From NCBI RefSeq assembly GCF_000379925.1, contig NZ_KB904234.1, forward strand, positions 1 through 42,540: DNA of 42,540 bases. The letters are read 5' to 3'. Origin of the DNA: Porphyromonas levii DSM 23370. Its GTDB lineage: Bacteria > Bacteroidota > Bacteroidia > Bacteroidales > Porphyromonadaceae. Under the pieces are notes generated by a model, which did no database searches, was not told the origin of the DNA, and saw only the letters and a program-made list of their open reading frames with translations. Of the stretch, positions 33,093-42,262 are shown in pieces. Both the position numbers and the translations under genes were made by a program. Position 1 is the stretch's first letter. Each line of letters starts with the position of its first letter.

Positions 33093-34601
33093 CTACTTAT
33101 TCACTTCTAGAGCATATTTCATACGCCTTATCGCCTCAGGAATGCCCAAGACATGGATAATCTCATGAATCTTTGCGCCACGACCTTCGCCCACTAGTGC
33201 CATACGCATGCCGTTCATCACCTTGCCCATTGGTAGCGACTCATCGCCATTGATGCGTGCATATAGAGCCCGCTCTATCTCCTCTGCCGAAGCCTCTTTA
33301 TCTAGAGACTCTAGTAGAGCTATCATCTCGCGGATGTATACAGGTGTCTCCTCCTTCCAGTGCTTCTTCATTCCCTTCTCCTCGAACGTCTCAGGAGCTA
33401 AAAAGAAGTAGCGAATCTCGCGAACGAAGTCGGGTAGTAGCTGCACTTTCTCTTTCGCTGTCCCAATGGCTTCTTGTAGTTTTTCTTCAGATGGATATAG
33501 CTCGTCAGCCTCCAGCATTGGGCGAACTATTTTAGAGAGTTCCTCCAAAGAGAGTTCCTGAATGTACTGGTGGTTGAACCACTTTGCCTTCTCGAAGTCA
33601 AACCTAGCCCCGCTCTTGCTACATCTATCAAGCGTGAATAGCTTTGCCAGCTCCTCCATCGAGAAAATCTCCTGTTCTGTACCAGAGTTCCACCCAAGTA
33701 GAGCTAGGAAATTGACTACCGCATTGGGCAAATAGCCTTGCTCACGATAGCCCATAGATACTGCGCCATCAGTAGGGTCTACCCACTCTAGTGGGAAAAC
33801 AGGGAATCCCAGTTTGTCTCCATCGCGTTTGCTGAGCTTACCATTGCCTGTAGGCTTTAGGATTAAAGAGAGGTGGGCAAACTCAGGTGCCTTCCAGCCA
33901 AATGCCTCATACAGCAATACATGTAGCGGAGCACTTGGCAACCACTCCTCACCTCTAATCACATGAGTTACCTCCATCAGGTGGTCATCCACGATATTGG
34001 CAAGGTGGTAAGTAGGAAGCTCATCGCTGCTCTTGTAGAGTACCTTATCATCGAGGATGTTAGAATTAATCACCACACGACCTCTTATCAGATCCTGCAC
34101 CTCCACATCCCTATCTGGTTCTACCAAGAAGCGCACCACATACTCAGCCCCACTCCCTAGTAGGCGCTCAACTTCTTCCTTTGGTAGCGATAGACTATTT
34201 CTCATCTTGCCACGAGTGAGCGCATCGTAGCTGAAGTTATCTGCTGCGTTACGTGCTGCCTCTAGCTCTTCCACTGTGTCGAAAGCATAATACGCCTTCC
34301 CAGCTTGCAAGAGCTCCTGTACGTAGCCCTTATATATTTCTCTACGCTCACTTTGGCGGTAAGGTCCCATAGGCTGGTTGTCCGTCCCTATCCCCTCATC
34401 TATTCCGATACCGAGCCACCGAAGCGACTCCACGATATATGCCTCAGCACCAGGGACAAATCGCTTACTATCTGTGTCCTCGATACGCAGTATCATAGTG
34501 CCTCCATGATGGCGTGCAAAGAGATAATTAAAGAGGGCAGTCCTTACACCGCCAATATGCAAAGCACCCGTAGGGCTGGGCGCAAACCTTACTCTTACCA
34601 T
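33093..34601 (-). CDS. gltX: Glutamyl-tRNA synthetase
   Basis: Charges tRNA-Glu (both isoacceptors lie 5-7 kb away). 502 residues from the ATG at 34601, where [26 protein letters not shown] (read in parts) begins exactly like the family; the longer frame to 34658 would cross the -7 box and adds an unrelated leader. The HIGH-type motif is ALHIGG and the KMSKS-type motif is KLSKRDGD. Length is normal for a bacterial GluRS. A TATCTTTG promoter box lies 38 bases upstream. Confidence 0.96.
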   Translation of the reverse strand: MVRVRFAPSPTGALHIGGVRTALFNYLFARHHGGTMILRIEDTDSKRFVPGAEAYIVESLRWLGIGIDEGIGTDNQPMGPYRQSERREIYKGYVQELLQAGKAYYAFDTVEELEAARNAADNFSYDALTRGKMRNSLSLPKEEVERLLGSGAEYVVRFLVEPDRDVEVQDLIRGRVVINSNILDDKVLYKSSDELPTYHLANIVDDHLMEVTHVIRGEEWLPSAPLHVLLYEAFGWKAPEFAHLSLILKPTGNGKLSKRDGDKLGFPVFPLEWVDPTDGAVSMGYREQGYLPNAVVNFLALLGWNSGTEQEIFSMEELAKLFTLDRCSKSGARFDFEKAKWFNHQYIQELSLEELSKIVRPMLEADELYPSEEKLQEAIGTAKEKVQLLPDFVREIRYFFLAPETFEEKGMKKHWKEETPVYIREMIALLESLDKEASAEEIERALYARINGDESLPMGKVMNGMRMALVGEGRGAKIHEIIHVLGIPEAIRRMKYALEVNK

Positions 34602-34639
34602 AATTGATTCGTAATTTACTTCATTATTAAACGACACGA

Positions 34640-34647
34640 CAAAGATA
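34640..34647 (-). promoter_or_regulatory. -7 box upstream of gltX
   Basis: On the minus strand TATCTTTG, 38 bases before the chosen gltX ATG; this position supports 34601 as the start. No clear -33. Confidence 0.6.
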
Positions 34648-34694
34648 CTAAAATACACTGCAGGTTACTACAGCCATAAGCCTAAATTTGTAAT

Positions 34695-34783
34695 AAGCCC
34701 CCAACCCCCTGAAGGAGGCTATTTCCACTGCCACATAACAGCATAAGTCCCCTTCAGATGGTGGGTTACGAACCTCCGGGGTT
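34695..34783. repeat. Degenerate intergenic repeat pair
   Basis: Two related segments in opposite orientation, AAGCCCCCAACCCCCTGAAG (from 34695) and AAGTCCCCTTCAGATGGTGG (from 34745), followed by CCTCCGGGGTTAA. They resemble the C-run/GAAGG intergenic repeats common in Bacteroidetes genomes, in a decayed copy. No coding potential. Confidence 0.45.
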
Positions 34784-34861
34784 AATTGCCTATACTCATT
34801 GACTATATACCCTTGTTTGCGCCTCTGGCGAGCGCTCACTGTGAATAGCCATAGTAGCCAA

Positions 34862-34947
34862 ATTTATTCCTAGGAATAAATAAAACTTTTCCTAGAGATA
34901 AATATTTTTATTTGTACAGAAAAATAAATTTATTCCTAGGAATAAAT
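34862..34947. repeat. AT-rich array of four 20-base palindromes, 22-base period
   Basis: Units at 34862-34881, 34884-34903, 34906-34925 and 34928-34947. The first and last are the perfect palindrome ATTTATTCCTAGGAATAAAT; the inner two are imperfect. Centres (CTAG, CTAG, GTAC, CTAG) are exactly 22 bases apart. It is the inverted copy of the 277-362 array with 37 identical bases (34898-34934). Confidence 0.9.
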
Positions 34948-35070
34948 TTTACCGCAAGCGCGATTCGTTGCAAGTACTTGCCTATGAGCTATTTGGGAAT
35001 ATACGATAGACGTTTGGATTGGGTGTATTCTTGAGGTGCTGCAGAGCTTTGTTTTGTCTTAGTTTTCTGA

Positions 35071-35102
35071 TTGTTTATTTCCATTGATAATCGTTATCTT
35101 TG
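35071..35102 (+). promoter_or_regulatory. Promoter of sbcDC
   Basis: TTG (35071-35073), 21 bases, TATCTTTG (35095-35102), 40 bases before the sbcD ATG. Confidence 0.7.
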
Positions 35103-35142
35103 AGCATTGAGAGGGGGAGTTACTCTTTAGCATAGAGACGTT

Positions 35143-36348
35143 ATGAAGATAATACATACGGGAGATTGGCACTTGGGTCAGTCGCTCCTTGGTGTGGATA
35201 GGCATTGGGAACAGGCATTATTTTTGGACTGGCTTTTGGCACAATTGGTACAAGAAGAGCCCGATTTGCTATTAGTAGCTGGGGATATCTTCGATAGTCC
35301 GAATCCTGCAGCGCGTGCTAGTGCACTCTACTATCGTTTTTTAGCTCAACTGTCTACCTTGGCACATCGGCCTCAGGTCGTGATTATCGCGGGTAATCAC
35401 GATTCCGCTTCTAGGCTAGAAGCCCCTAGGGAGCTTCTCGAACAATTGGATATTCAGGTGAGAGGGGTAGTGCGCAAGACAGAAGAAGGGACTATAGACT
35501 ACAATTCTCTTATGATTCCCCTAAGAGGAGGCGGGACTTGTTTGGCTGTTCCCTACCTTAGACAGGGGGATTATTTATCAGATAGGGGTTATGCCGATGG
35601 GGTGCGGATGTTTTATCAAGAGTTAGTGGCGCAAGTGCCTAACGATTGTACCCCTATCATCGCTATGGGGCATCTGCATGTAGTAGGCGGAGAGGTACTT
35701 CCCGATGACCATTCAGAAAGGGCTATTGTAGGCGGTCTGGAGTATGTCCCTGTGGAGGCTTTCTCGGAGCGCATAGCCTACACTGCTCTGGGGCATCTCC
35801 ATAGGTCTCAGAGGGTAGGGGGGACAGAGCAGATACGATATTCTGGAGCACCTCTCCCTATGTCCTTCACTGAGGAGCACTACAGCCAAGGGGTACTCCT
35901 AGCAGAGTTGGATAATGAGTGCACAGAAGTGCGTACTATTTCTTACCCTTCACCATTAGAATTGAAGACCATTGGTCCTAATAGCAAGCAGAAGGTGCTA
36001 GATGAGATTAGCGCTCTCCCCGACCTTTCCGAGGGTGAAGAACTAGCCAAAGAAGCGCCTTTGCTTAGGGTGCTGGTGGAGCTATCGGAGCCAGAGCCTG
36101 CTTTGCGTGCAGAGCTGGAGGCAGCGCTTAAGGGGAAACGGGCAAGGTTGGTATTGGCTCAGCCTCTATACCCCTCTAGCGTAGGGAGGCAGGAGTTGCG
36201 TTCGCTAGAGGTGTTGGAGCGTGCATCCGAGCTAGAAGTGGCTGAGCAGGCTTTCAGCCAAAGATATGGCGGGGCTGAGATGCCCGATGAGATGCGGGCA
36301 TTACTATCCATGGTAATTAGTGAAATACAGGAAGACGAGGACATATGA
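35143..36348 (+). CDS. sbcD: SbcD nuclease subunit
   Basis: Mn-dependent Mre11-type nuclease that, with SbcC, cuts DNA hairpins and blocked ends. 401 residues, normal. Phosphoesterase motifs are HTGDWHLGQ (5-13), VAGDIFDSPNP, IIAGNHDSASR, and AMGHLH/ALGHLHR. The C-terminal capping region (about 280-400) is acidic. It overlaps sbcC by 4 bases (ATGA). The window is rich in perfect palindromes, which are the substrates of this enzyme. Confidence 0.95.
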   Translation: MKIIHTGDWHLGQSLLGVDRHWEQALFLDWLLAQLVQEEPDLLLVAGDIFDSPNPAARASALYYRFLAQLSTLAHRPQVVIIAGNHDSASRLEAPRELLEQLDIQVRGVVRKTEEGTIDYNSLMIPLRGGGTCLAVPYLRQGDYLSDRGYADGVRMFYQELVAQVPNDCTPIIAMGHLHVVGGEVLPDDHSERAIVGGLEYVPVEAFSERIAYTALGHLHRSQRVGGTEQIRYSGAPLPMSFTEEHYSQGVLLAELDNECTEVRTISYPSPLELKTIGPNSKQKVLDEISALPDLSEGEELAKEAPLLRVLVELSEPEPALRAELEAALKGKRARLVLAQPLYPSSVGRQELRSLEVLERASELEVAEQAFSQRYGGAEMPDEMRALLSMVISEIQEDEDI

Positions 36349-38987
36349 AGCTATTGGCAGTAAGAGGGATGAACCTCGCCTCTCTTGAGGGGGAATTTGA
36401 GATAGACTTCGGTCAGGAGCCATTGAAATCGGCAGGGCTATTTGCTATCACTGGGAGCACAGGAGCAGGAAAGAGTACCTTGCTCGATGCTATTACGCTA
36501 GCGCTCTATGGCGAGGTACCTAGACTAGTAGCCGCTAGTGGAAAGCGAGAAGGAGATGAGGAGCTAACGCCCAAGGATGCCCGCCGAATATTGAGACGTG
36601 GTATGGGTGAAGGGTATGCCGAAGTGGACTTTGAAGCGGTAGATGGACTAGAGTATCGTAGTCGTTGGTCGGTATGGCGTGCAGGACGTAAACCCGCGGG
36701 ACGTATACAGGGTGAGCAAATAGCTGTAACGGAGCTAAAGGGCGGCCATCAATTACAAGGTAATAATCGGGAACTTAGGGAGCAACTAGAGCACTTGGTG
36801 GGACTATCTTTCGATCAGTTTCGACGAACCATCCTCCTTGCTCAGGGCGACTTCGCAGCTTTCCTTAGAGCAGAGGAGCGCGAGAAGACTCAGATCTTAG
36901 AGAAAGTAACGGGTACCGATATTTACCGTCGTATATCTATGCGTCTCTATGAAAGAAATAGAGAGGCTCAGGCTGCGATTGAGCAGTTAGATAGCCAAAT
37001 AAATCAGCTGATGCCATTACCGGAGGAGGTATTGCATGAGAAGCAGAGCAGACTCAAGGAGATTGCACAAACGCAAACGGAACTGAGTAAACAGAAGGAG
37101 TTTTGCAAGAGTAGTCTGGCATGGTTGGAGGAGCATTCTCGAAGGACACGTGCTGTAGAGGAGGGAAAAATAGCATTGTCCTCAGCTCGTAAAGCACATG
37201 ATTCGGCCGATCCTCTTCGATCCGAACTGAATGCGGTAGAAGCTGTATTACCTATCGCTCCTACTTATAAGGAGAAGAAGGATAAGGAACAGCAACTCAA
37301 AGATAATAAGTATGAACAACAGCAACTGGAGCAGGAACTGCATGACCTCCAAGCTGACCTTGTGGCTATGGACACCAAGATTGATGAGGCAAAAATACGG
37401 ATGGTATCGGCAGAGGAAGTAATTGCAGAGAGCGAACCTATGCTGAGTGAGGCAAGGCGTCTTGATGTGGCTTTGCAACAAAAGAAGGAGGATAGCCAGA
37501 GGCTGAACCGCGTGCTGAAAGCGAAGAGTACGGAGCAATTAAGTCGCCAAGTGCTTGCGTTACAAGAGACTCAGGCAGAGATTACTAAGGTTAGTGAGCA
37601 GATGGAGGTGCTCCAGCGCTCTCTCTCGGTCGAAGTATCGCACCTAAGGTCGAAGCTGGTCGATGGTACGCCTTGTCCAGTGTGCGGTGCGCTGCACCAT
37701 CCTTCTGCGAGTGAGCAAGCTCCGATTGCTGAGGAGGAGGAACGACAGGAGGTTTCGGCTCGTCTCTTGAAGCTACGAGAGAAGGCGGAAGGATTGCGAG
37801 AGGAAATAGGGGGGCTTCGGAAGTCGGTACAGCTGGAGGAGGAAGCAAGGAAGGAGCTGTCTGAGGTAAAGGAGTCTTACAAAAGTATTGAGGCACAGCG
37901 CAAAGCCTACTTCGATGGAAAGGCGGTGGATAGTGTGGTTCAGGAGCAGGCTAAAGCCTTGAAGTCTGCTCAAAAGGAGTATGATAAGCTATCTGGAGAG
38001 CGGTTAGAAAAGGTATTGGCTGAGAAAACAGCGTCAGTTAAGCTCGACGAGCTCTCCAAGCAGAAGAAGCTATTGGAGACTACTCTTGTTGCATTGAATG
38101 ATGCCGTGAGCACTTTCTTATCTGACAGAGAGGACAGTCTGAGCACTGCGGAACTGGACACCCTTTTGGCGCATGATAGTAAGTGGATAAGCTCGGGAAG
38201 ACAGAAGTTGAAGCACCTTGATGAGCAATTGCAGAAAGCAATACTCGTAGTCCAAGAGCGTGAAAGACTACTTCAAGAGCATATACAGCATTCGGATAAA
38301 CCAGTGGACTCTCTACTTCCCGAGACAGTGAAGGCCCAGATGCAACAGGTGGAACAGCAACTCAAGACTTTTGCAACAGAGGAAAAAGAGATGGCTCTAG
38401 AATTGGCTAAGGATAGCGATACACGAGAGAGGTTGGTACAATTGATAGCTCAGAGAGAGGCACAGGCGCCAAAAGTAAAGCTATGGGCGCAGCTCAATGA
38501 TTTGCTGGGATCCGCTTCGGGTGATAAGTTTGCTAAGATAGCTCAGCGCTATACGATCTCCAATCTATTGGGGTATGCCAATAAGCATTTGCAGACGATA
38601 GCGCCCCGTTATAGACTGAAACAGGTGGATCCCGATTCGCTCAACCTCGTGGTAGTGGATACCTATATGATGGATGAGGAGCGTACGGTCTTCTCTCTGT
38701 CAGGAGGCGAGACTTTCTTGGTTTCTCTTGCTCTTGCTCTTGGGCTGTCGTCTCTTTCTAGTCGTCACATGCGTATCGGGTCCCTTTTTATAGATGAGGG
38801 ATTTGGTAGTCTGGATGGCGATACCTTGGCGGTAGCGCTCGATGCCTTGGAGAGCCTTCAAAGCCAGCAGGGTAGGTTGGTAGGTGTTATCTCGCATGTG
38901 CAGGAGATGAACGAACGTATCTCTACTCAGATTCAGGTGCAGAGCAATGGTAGGGGAGGAAGCAAGATTGTGATAAAGGGAGCCTAG
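36345..38987 (+). CDS. sbcC: SbcC ATPase subunit
   Basis: Rad50-type SMC-like ATPase partner of SbcD, 880 residues and somewhat shorter than the roughly 1050 of E. coli. Walker A GSTGAGKST is at 37-45 and the Q-loop lies in RRTILLAQGDFAAFLRA. Two long coiled coils flank the zinc hook CPVC at C444-C447. The ABC signature SLSGGETFLVSLALALGLS and Walker B SLFIDEGFGSLD are near the C-terminus. The shorter length reflects shorter coiled coils; both catalytic halves are intact. Confidence 0.95.
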   Translation: MKLLAVRGMNLASLEGEFEIDFGQEPLKSAGLFAITGSTGAGKSTLLDAITLALYGEVPRLVAASGKREGDEELTPKDARRILRRGMGEGYAEVDFEAVDGLEYRSRWSVWRAGRKPAGRIQGEQIAVTELKGGHQLQGNNRELREQLEHLVGLSFDQFRRTILLAQGDFAAFLRAEEREKTQILEKVTGTDIYRRISMRLYERNREAQAAIEQLDSQINQLMPLPEEVLHEKQSRLKEIAQTQTELSKQKEFCKSSLAWLEEHSRRTRAVEEGKIALSSARKAHDSADPLRSELNAVEAVLPIAPTYKEKKDKEQQLKDNKYEQQQLEQELHDLQADLVAMDTKIDEAKIRMVSAEEVIAESEPMLSEARRLDVALQQKKEDSQRLNRVLKAKSTEQLSRQVLALQETQAEITKVSEQMEVLQRSLSVEVSHLRSKLVDGTPCPVCGALHHPSASEQAPIAEEEERQEVSARLLKLREKAEGLREEIGGLRKSVQLEEEARKELSEVKESYKSIEAQRKAYFDGKAVDSVVQEQAKALKSAQKEYDKLSGERLEKVLAEKTASVKLDELSKQKKLLETTLVALNDAVSTFLSDREDSLSTAELDTLLAHDSKWISSGRQKLKHLDEQLQKAILVVQERERLLQEHIQHSDKPVDSLLPETVKAQMQQVEQQLKTFATEEKEMALELAKDSDTRERLVQLIAQREAQAPKVKLWAQLNDLLGSASGDKFAKIAQRYTISNLLGYANKHLQTIAPRYRLKQVDPDSLNLVVVDTYMMDEERTVFSLSGGETFLVSLALALGLSSLSSRHMRIGSLFIDEGFGSLDGDTLAVALDALESLQSQQGRLVGVISHVQEMNERISTQIQVQSNGRGGSKIVIKGA

Positions 38988-39028
38988 ACGGTATTCCCTC
39001 CGTTCGGATTAGGGAAATCTTGTCTAGG
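38983..39028 (+). terminator. Possible hairpin after sbcC
   Basis: Nested arms CCTAGAC/GTCTAGG (38983-38989, 39022-39028) and TTCCCT/AGGGAA (38994-38999, 39011-39016). It overlaps the sbcC stop and the -33 element of the next promoter; no T run. Confidence 0.35.
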
Positions 39029-39050
39029 TGTTAGAAATGTAGTAAATTTG
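39020..39050 (+). promoter_or_regulatory. Promoter of fumarase gene
   Basis: TTG (39020-39022), 20 bases, TAAATTTG (39043-39050), 34 bases before the ATG. Confidence 0.65.
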
Positions 39051-39084
39051 ATGAGGGAAAATTAATCACTATAATTAGGTATAT

Positions 39085-40713
39085 ATGGCAGGTAAGGAAT
39101 TTCATTATCAAGAGATGTTCCCACTAGGGAAGGAGAAGACAGAGTACTACTTATTGACAGATAAGTATGTGAGTACTTCGGAATTTGAGGGGGAGACTAT
39201 ACTCAAGGTGGAGTATGAGGGTATTCGTCAGATGATGAAGCAGGCGTTTCACGATGTGAGCTTCTATCTCCGTCCAGACCACCAGAGAATGGTGCTGAAG
39301 GTATTGAACGATCCTGAGTCTTCAGAAAATGATAAGTTTGTGGCACTGACTTTCCTCCGCAATGCTGAGGTGAGTGCTAAGGGGTTGTTGCCCTTTTGCC
39401 AAGATACAGGAACGGCCATTGTCTTAGGGAAAAAGGGACAAAGGGTATGGACAAACTTCACGGATGAGGAGGCTATCTCGCATGGTATTTATGATACGTA
39501 CCAGGAGGATAATCTGCGCTACTCGCAGAATGCACCGCTGAGTATGTATGAGGAGGTGAACACTAAGACAAATCTGCCAGCGCAGATAGACCTGATGGCA
39601 ATTGAGGGAGACGAGTATAAATTCCTCTGCATAGCTAAGGGTGGCGGATCGGCCAATAAGACTTATTTGTATCAGGAGACAAAGGCGGTACTCAACCCTG
39701 AGACATTGGTGCCTTTCCTAGTAGAGAAGATGAAGTCCTTGGGTACGGCAGCATGTCCGCCTTATCACCTTGCTTTTGTGATTGGGGGTACTTCGGCAGA
39801 GACGAACCTTAAGACAGTGAAGCTGGCTAGTGCTAAGTATTATGACGAACTGCCTACTACAGGTAATGAGTATGGTAGGGCTTTCCGTGATGTGGAGCTT
39901 GAGGCTAAGCTACTTGAAGAGGCTCATAAGATGGGCTTGGGCGCACAGTTCGGTGGCAAGTACTTTGCTCATGACGTTCGTGTTATCCGTCTGCCACGCC
40001 ATGGCGCATCGGTGCCTATTGGTATGGGGGTGAGCTGCTCTGCCGATAGAAATATTAAAGCTAAGATCAATAAGGAGGGTATTTGGATTGAGAAACTAGA
40101 GACGAACCCTGCTAGTCTTATCCCAGAGGAGTACCGCAATGGTCTTGAGGGTGAGGTTGTAAAGGTGGATTTGAACCGTCCGATGAAGGATATTCTTGCT
40201 CAGCTAGATCAGTACCCAGTCTCTACTCGTCTATCCTTGAGTGGTACTATTATCGTAGGTCGTGATATCGCACATGCGAAACTCAAAGAGAGAGTAGATA
40301 GGGGCGAGGGCTTGCCACAGTATATCAAGGATCATCCAATTTACTATGCTGGACCAGCTAAAACTCCAGAGGGAATGCCTTCTGGTTCGTTTGGCCCGAC
40401 TACGGCTGGTCGTATGGATAGCTATGTAGACTTGTTCCAAGAGAATGGTGGCAGTATGGTGATGATTGCTAAGGGTAATCGTAGCCAGCAAGTCACCGAT
40501 GCTTGCCATAAGTATGGAGGCTTCTACCTAGGTAGTATCGGTGGTCCTGCAGCCATCTTAGCACAGGAGAGTATTAAACACGTGGAGGTGCTAGAGTACC
40601 CAGAATTGGGTATGGAGGCTATCTGGAAGATAGAGGTAGAGGACTTCCCTGCCTTTATCCTTGTGGATAATAAGGGTAACGACTTCTTTAAGCAACTCAA
40701 GCCATTGAAGTAA
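39085..40713 (+). CDS. Class I fumarate hydratase (iron-sulfur)
   Basis: Interconverts fumarate and malate with an oxygen-sensitive [4Fe-4S] cluster; in anaerobic Bacteroidales it runs toward fumarate for succinate formation. 542 residues, the size of E. coli FumA/FumB. C105 in [11 protein letters not shown] is the first cluster ligand; further ligands lie in [16 protein letters not shown] and [13 protein letters not shown]. The C-terminal beta domain carries [13 protein letters not shown] and [10 protein letters not shown]. Single gene with its own promoter and terminator. It fits the same fermentative pathway as the CoA transferase. Confidence 0.96.
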   Translation: MAGKEFHYQEMFPLGKEKTEYYLLTDKYVSTSEFEGETILKVEYEGIRQMMKQAFHDVSFYLRPDHQRMVLKVLNDPESSENDKFVALTFLRNAEVSAKGLLPFCQDTGTAIVLGKKGQRVWTNFTDEEAISHGIYDTYQEDNLRYSQNAPLSMYEEVNTKTNLPAQIDLMAIEGDEYKFLCIAKGGGSANKTYLYQETKAVLNPETLVPFLVEKMKSLGTAACPPYHLAFVIGGTSAETNLKTVKLASAKYYDELPTTGNEYGRAFRDVELEAKLLEEAHKMGLGAQFGGKYFAHDVRVIRLPRHGASVPIGMGVSCSADRNIKAKINKEGIWIEKLETNPASLIPEEYRNGLEGEVVKVDLNRPMKDILAQLDQYPVSTRLSLSGTIIVGRDIAHAKLKERVDRGEGLPQYIKDHPIYYAGPAKTPEGMPSGSFGPTTAGRMDSYVDLFQENGGSMVMIAKGNRSQQVTDACHKYGGFYLGSIGGPAAILAQESIKHVEVLEYPELGMEAIWKIEVEDFPAFILVDNKGNDFFKQLKPLK

Positions 40714-40731
40714 GTCATATAAATTGTATAG

Positions 40732-40776
40732 CGAGGTGGCTGCGGGAAGAATTCTTTCTGCAGCCACCTCGGTTTT
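40732..40776 (+). terminator. Terminator after fumarase
   Basis: Twelve-base arms 40732-40743 and 40760-40771 with an inner palindrome AAGAATTCTT, followed by GTTTTG. Confidence 0.75.
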
Positions 40777-40842
40777 GTAGAACAATAAGTAGTAAATATC
40801 TGTTTCATGAGCAGAGACATATATATTACGGAATAAGATTAG

Positions 40843-41455
40843 ATGATGAATAAGAATATAGAGAAGGTGCTAGATGTAGCACTAAAACGGAGAAGCCATT
40901 ACGCTTTAGGAGTGGGTGTCTCCTCAGGAGGAGGTTGAGGACTTGCTGAAGGCAGTGCTGCGAGGTGTACCGACACACTTTAATAGCCAGTCTGTACGTA
41001 TGGTATTACTAACGGGTGATGCCCACCGCAAGCACTGGGAGTTAGTGGAGCGAATCCTGATTGAGCAGATAGGTGAGGAGCTATACAATACTGGCACTAA
41101 GGGTAAGATTCATGACTCCTTTATGAGCGGTGTAGGTACTGTATTATTTTTTGAGGAGTCTACAATCACTGAGGGATTGAGTGCAAAGATGCCGCTCTAC
41201 GCAGCGAACTTTGCAAAGTGGGCTCAACAGGTTCAGGGGTCGCACCAATGGGCAGTATGGTTGGGCTTGACGGAGCTTGGCTTTGGGGCAAGTCTTCAGC
41301 ACTATATCGGTATTGATGATGCCGCCATTAAGGCACAAGTAGGGGCACCTGAGGCGTGGGAGTTTATCGCACACATGCCATTTGGAAAGCCACTTGATAC
41401 CCCAGAGGTCAAGCCCAAGACCTCGATGGATGAATTGCTAAAGGTATTTGGATAA
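40843..41455 (+). pseudogene. Frameshifted nitroreductase-family gene
   Basis: The intact part (40916-41455) encodes a nitroreductase-like flavoprotein: THFNSQSVRMVLLTGDAHRKHWELV, the acidic FFEES segment, and a C-terminal IGIDDAAIKAQVGAP...HMPFGKP core (read in parts). The missing N-terminus, with the FMN-binding RRS motif, is present just upstream in another frame: from ATG 40843 it reads MMNKNIEKVLDVALKRRSHY and then ALG before hitting a stop. Joining at about 40908-40918 needs one +1 shift, giving a normal protein of about 203 residues. So either the gene is broken, the assembly has a one-base error in the G-rich GTGGGTGTC, or translation starts at GTG 40916 and yields a truncated protein. 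Confidence 0.75.
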
Positions 41456-41485
41456 GTAACATAGTTGATTTAGGTTATTGTTTTT

Positions 41486-41523
41486 CTCCCTCACCCATGA
41501 GACAAGTGGGTGGGGGAGTTTTT
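41486..41523 (+). terminator. Terminator after nitroreductase-family gene
   Basis: Twelve-base arms 41486-41497 and 41507-41518 with one G-T pair and a 9-base loop, followed by TTTTTA. Confidence 0.8.
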
Positions 41524-41567
41524 ATATTGCTTAATGTGTGGTAAATAAAGCTAAGAGAGTATGAAAG

Positions 41568-41600
41568 TTGAGTCTATAGGCATAAAATGGATTATCTTTG
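41568..41600 (+). promoter_or_regulatory. Promoter of DUF4294 gene
   Basis: TTG (41568-41570), 22 bases, TATCTTTG (41593-41600), directly before the ATG at 41615. The leader would be only a few bases long. Confidence 0.6.
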
Positions 41601-41614
41601 TCTCGGATTCCTAA

Positions 41615-42262
41615 ATGAGTCGTATTATATTGGGTAATAGAAGTTATATACAGAAGTTTTTCTTACTCTTGCTGTTTTTTATAGCAGTGAGCCCGTCTGT
41701 TGTAGCCCAAGTGGTAGAGAAGAGTAGTATCCCTGCGCCTGTGGTTAAGGGTTATATTGTGCCAGCTACAGTATTCGATGGTGATACTATGCCCAATCTC
41801 TCTCTTCCTGTAGTGCATATATTTAAGCCACTGAGACTAGATACTAGGGAACAACAGTTGGCGTATCGTCGCTTGGTGAGAGACGTAAAGAAGGCTCTTC
41901 CTTTTGCCAAAATCGTATCGGCGACTTTGATGGAGACCTATGAATATATGGAAACTCTGCCAACGGAGCGTGATAAGACACGGCACGTGCGTCAGCTTGA
42001 AAAGGATCTATTGAAGCAGTTTACCCCGCAGCTTAGAAAACTGACGCTAAACCAAGGAAAGCTATTGATAAAATTGATAGAGCGTGAGACCGGAACTAGT
42101 AGTTACGGTCTTATTGATGCCTTTCTCGGTCGTTTCTCCGCAGGTTTTTGGAATACCTTGGCAAATACTTTTGGTGCATCTCTCAAGACAACATGGGAGC
42201 CTGAAGGGGAAGATGCTGTCATAGAGCGAGTTTGTATCATGGTAGAGCGAGGATATATATAG
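41615..42262 (+). CDS. DUF4294 family exported protein
   Basis: A 215-residue protein with an N-terminal signal peptide (hydrophobic core about 15-27, cleavage probably after VVAQ 32) and so probably periplasmic. The body matches the Bacteroidetes DUF4294 family: VFDGDTMPNLSLPVVHIFKPL, YRRLVRDVKKALPFAKI, LEKDLLKQFTPQLRKLTLNQGKLLIKLIERET, then SYGLIDAFLGRFSAGFWNTLANTFG (read in parts). The Lys/Leu-rich helices look like a helical bundle. Molecular function is unknown. Single gene with a near-leaderless promoter. Confidence 0.85.
   Translation: MSRIILGNRSYIQKFFLLLLFFIAVSPSVVAQVVEKSSIPAPVVKGYIVPATVFDGDTMPNLSLPVVHIFKPLRLDTREQQLAYRRLVRDVKKALPFAKIVSATLMETYEYMETLPTERDKTRHVRQLEKDLLKQFTPQLRKLTLNQGKLLIKLIERETGTSSYGLIDAFLGRFSAGFWNTLANTFGASLKTTWEPEGEDAVIERVCIMVERGYI

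Larger units (their letters stand above)
34602..35142. other. Intergenic region between gltX and sbcD
   Basis: No convincing gene. It holds the gltX promoter box (34640-34647), a degenerate C-rich/G-rich repeat (34695-34783), the four-unit AT palindrome array (34862-34947) and the sbcD promoter (35071-35102). Confidence 0.6.
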
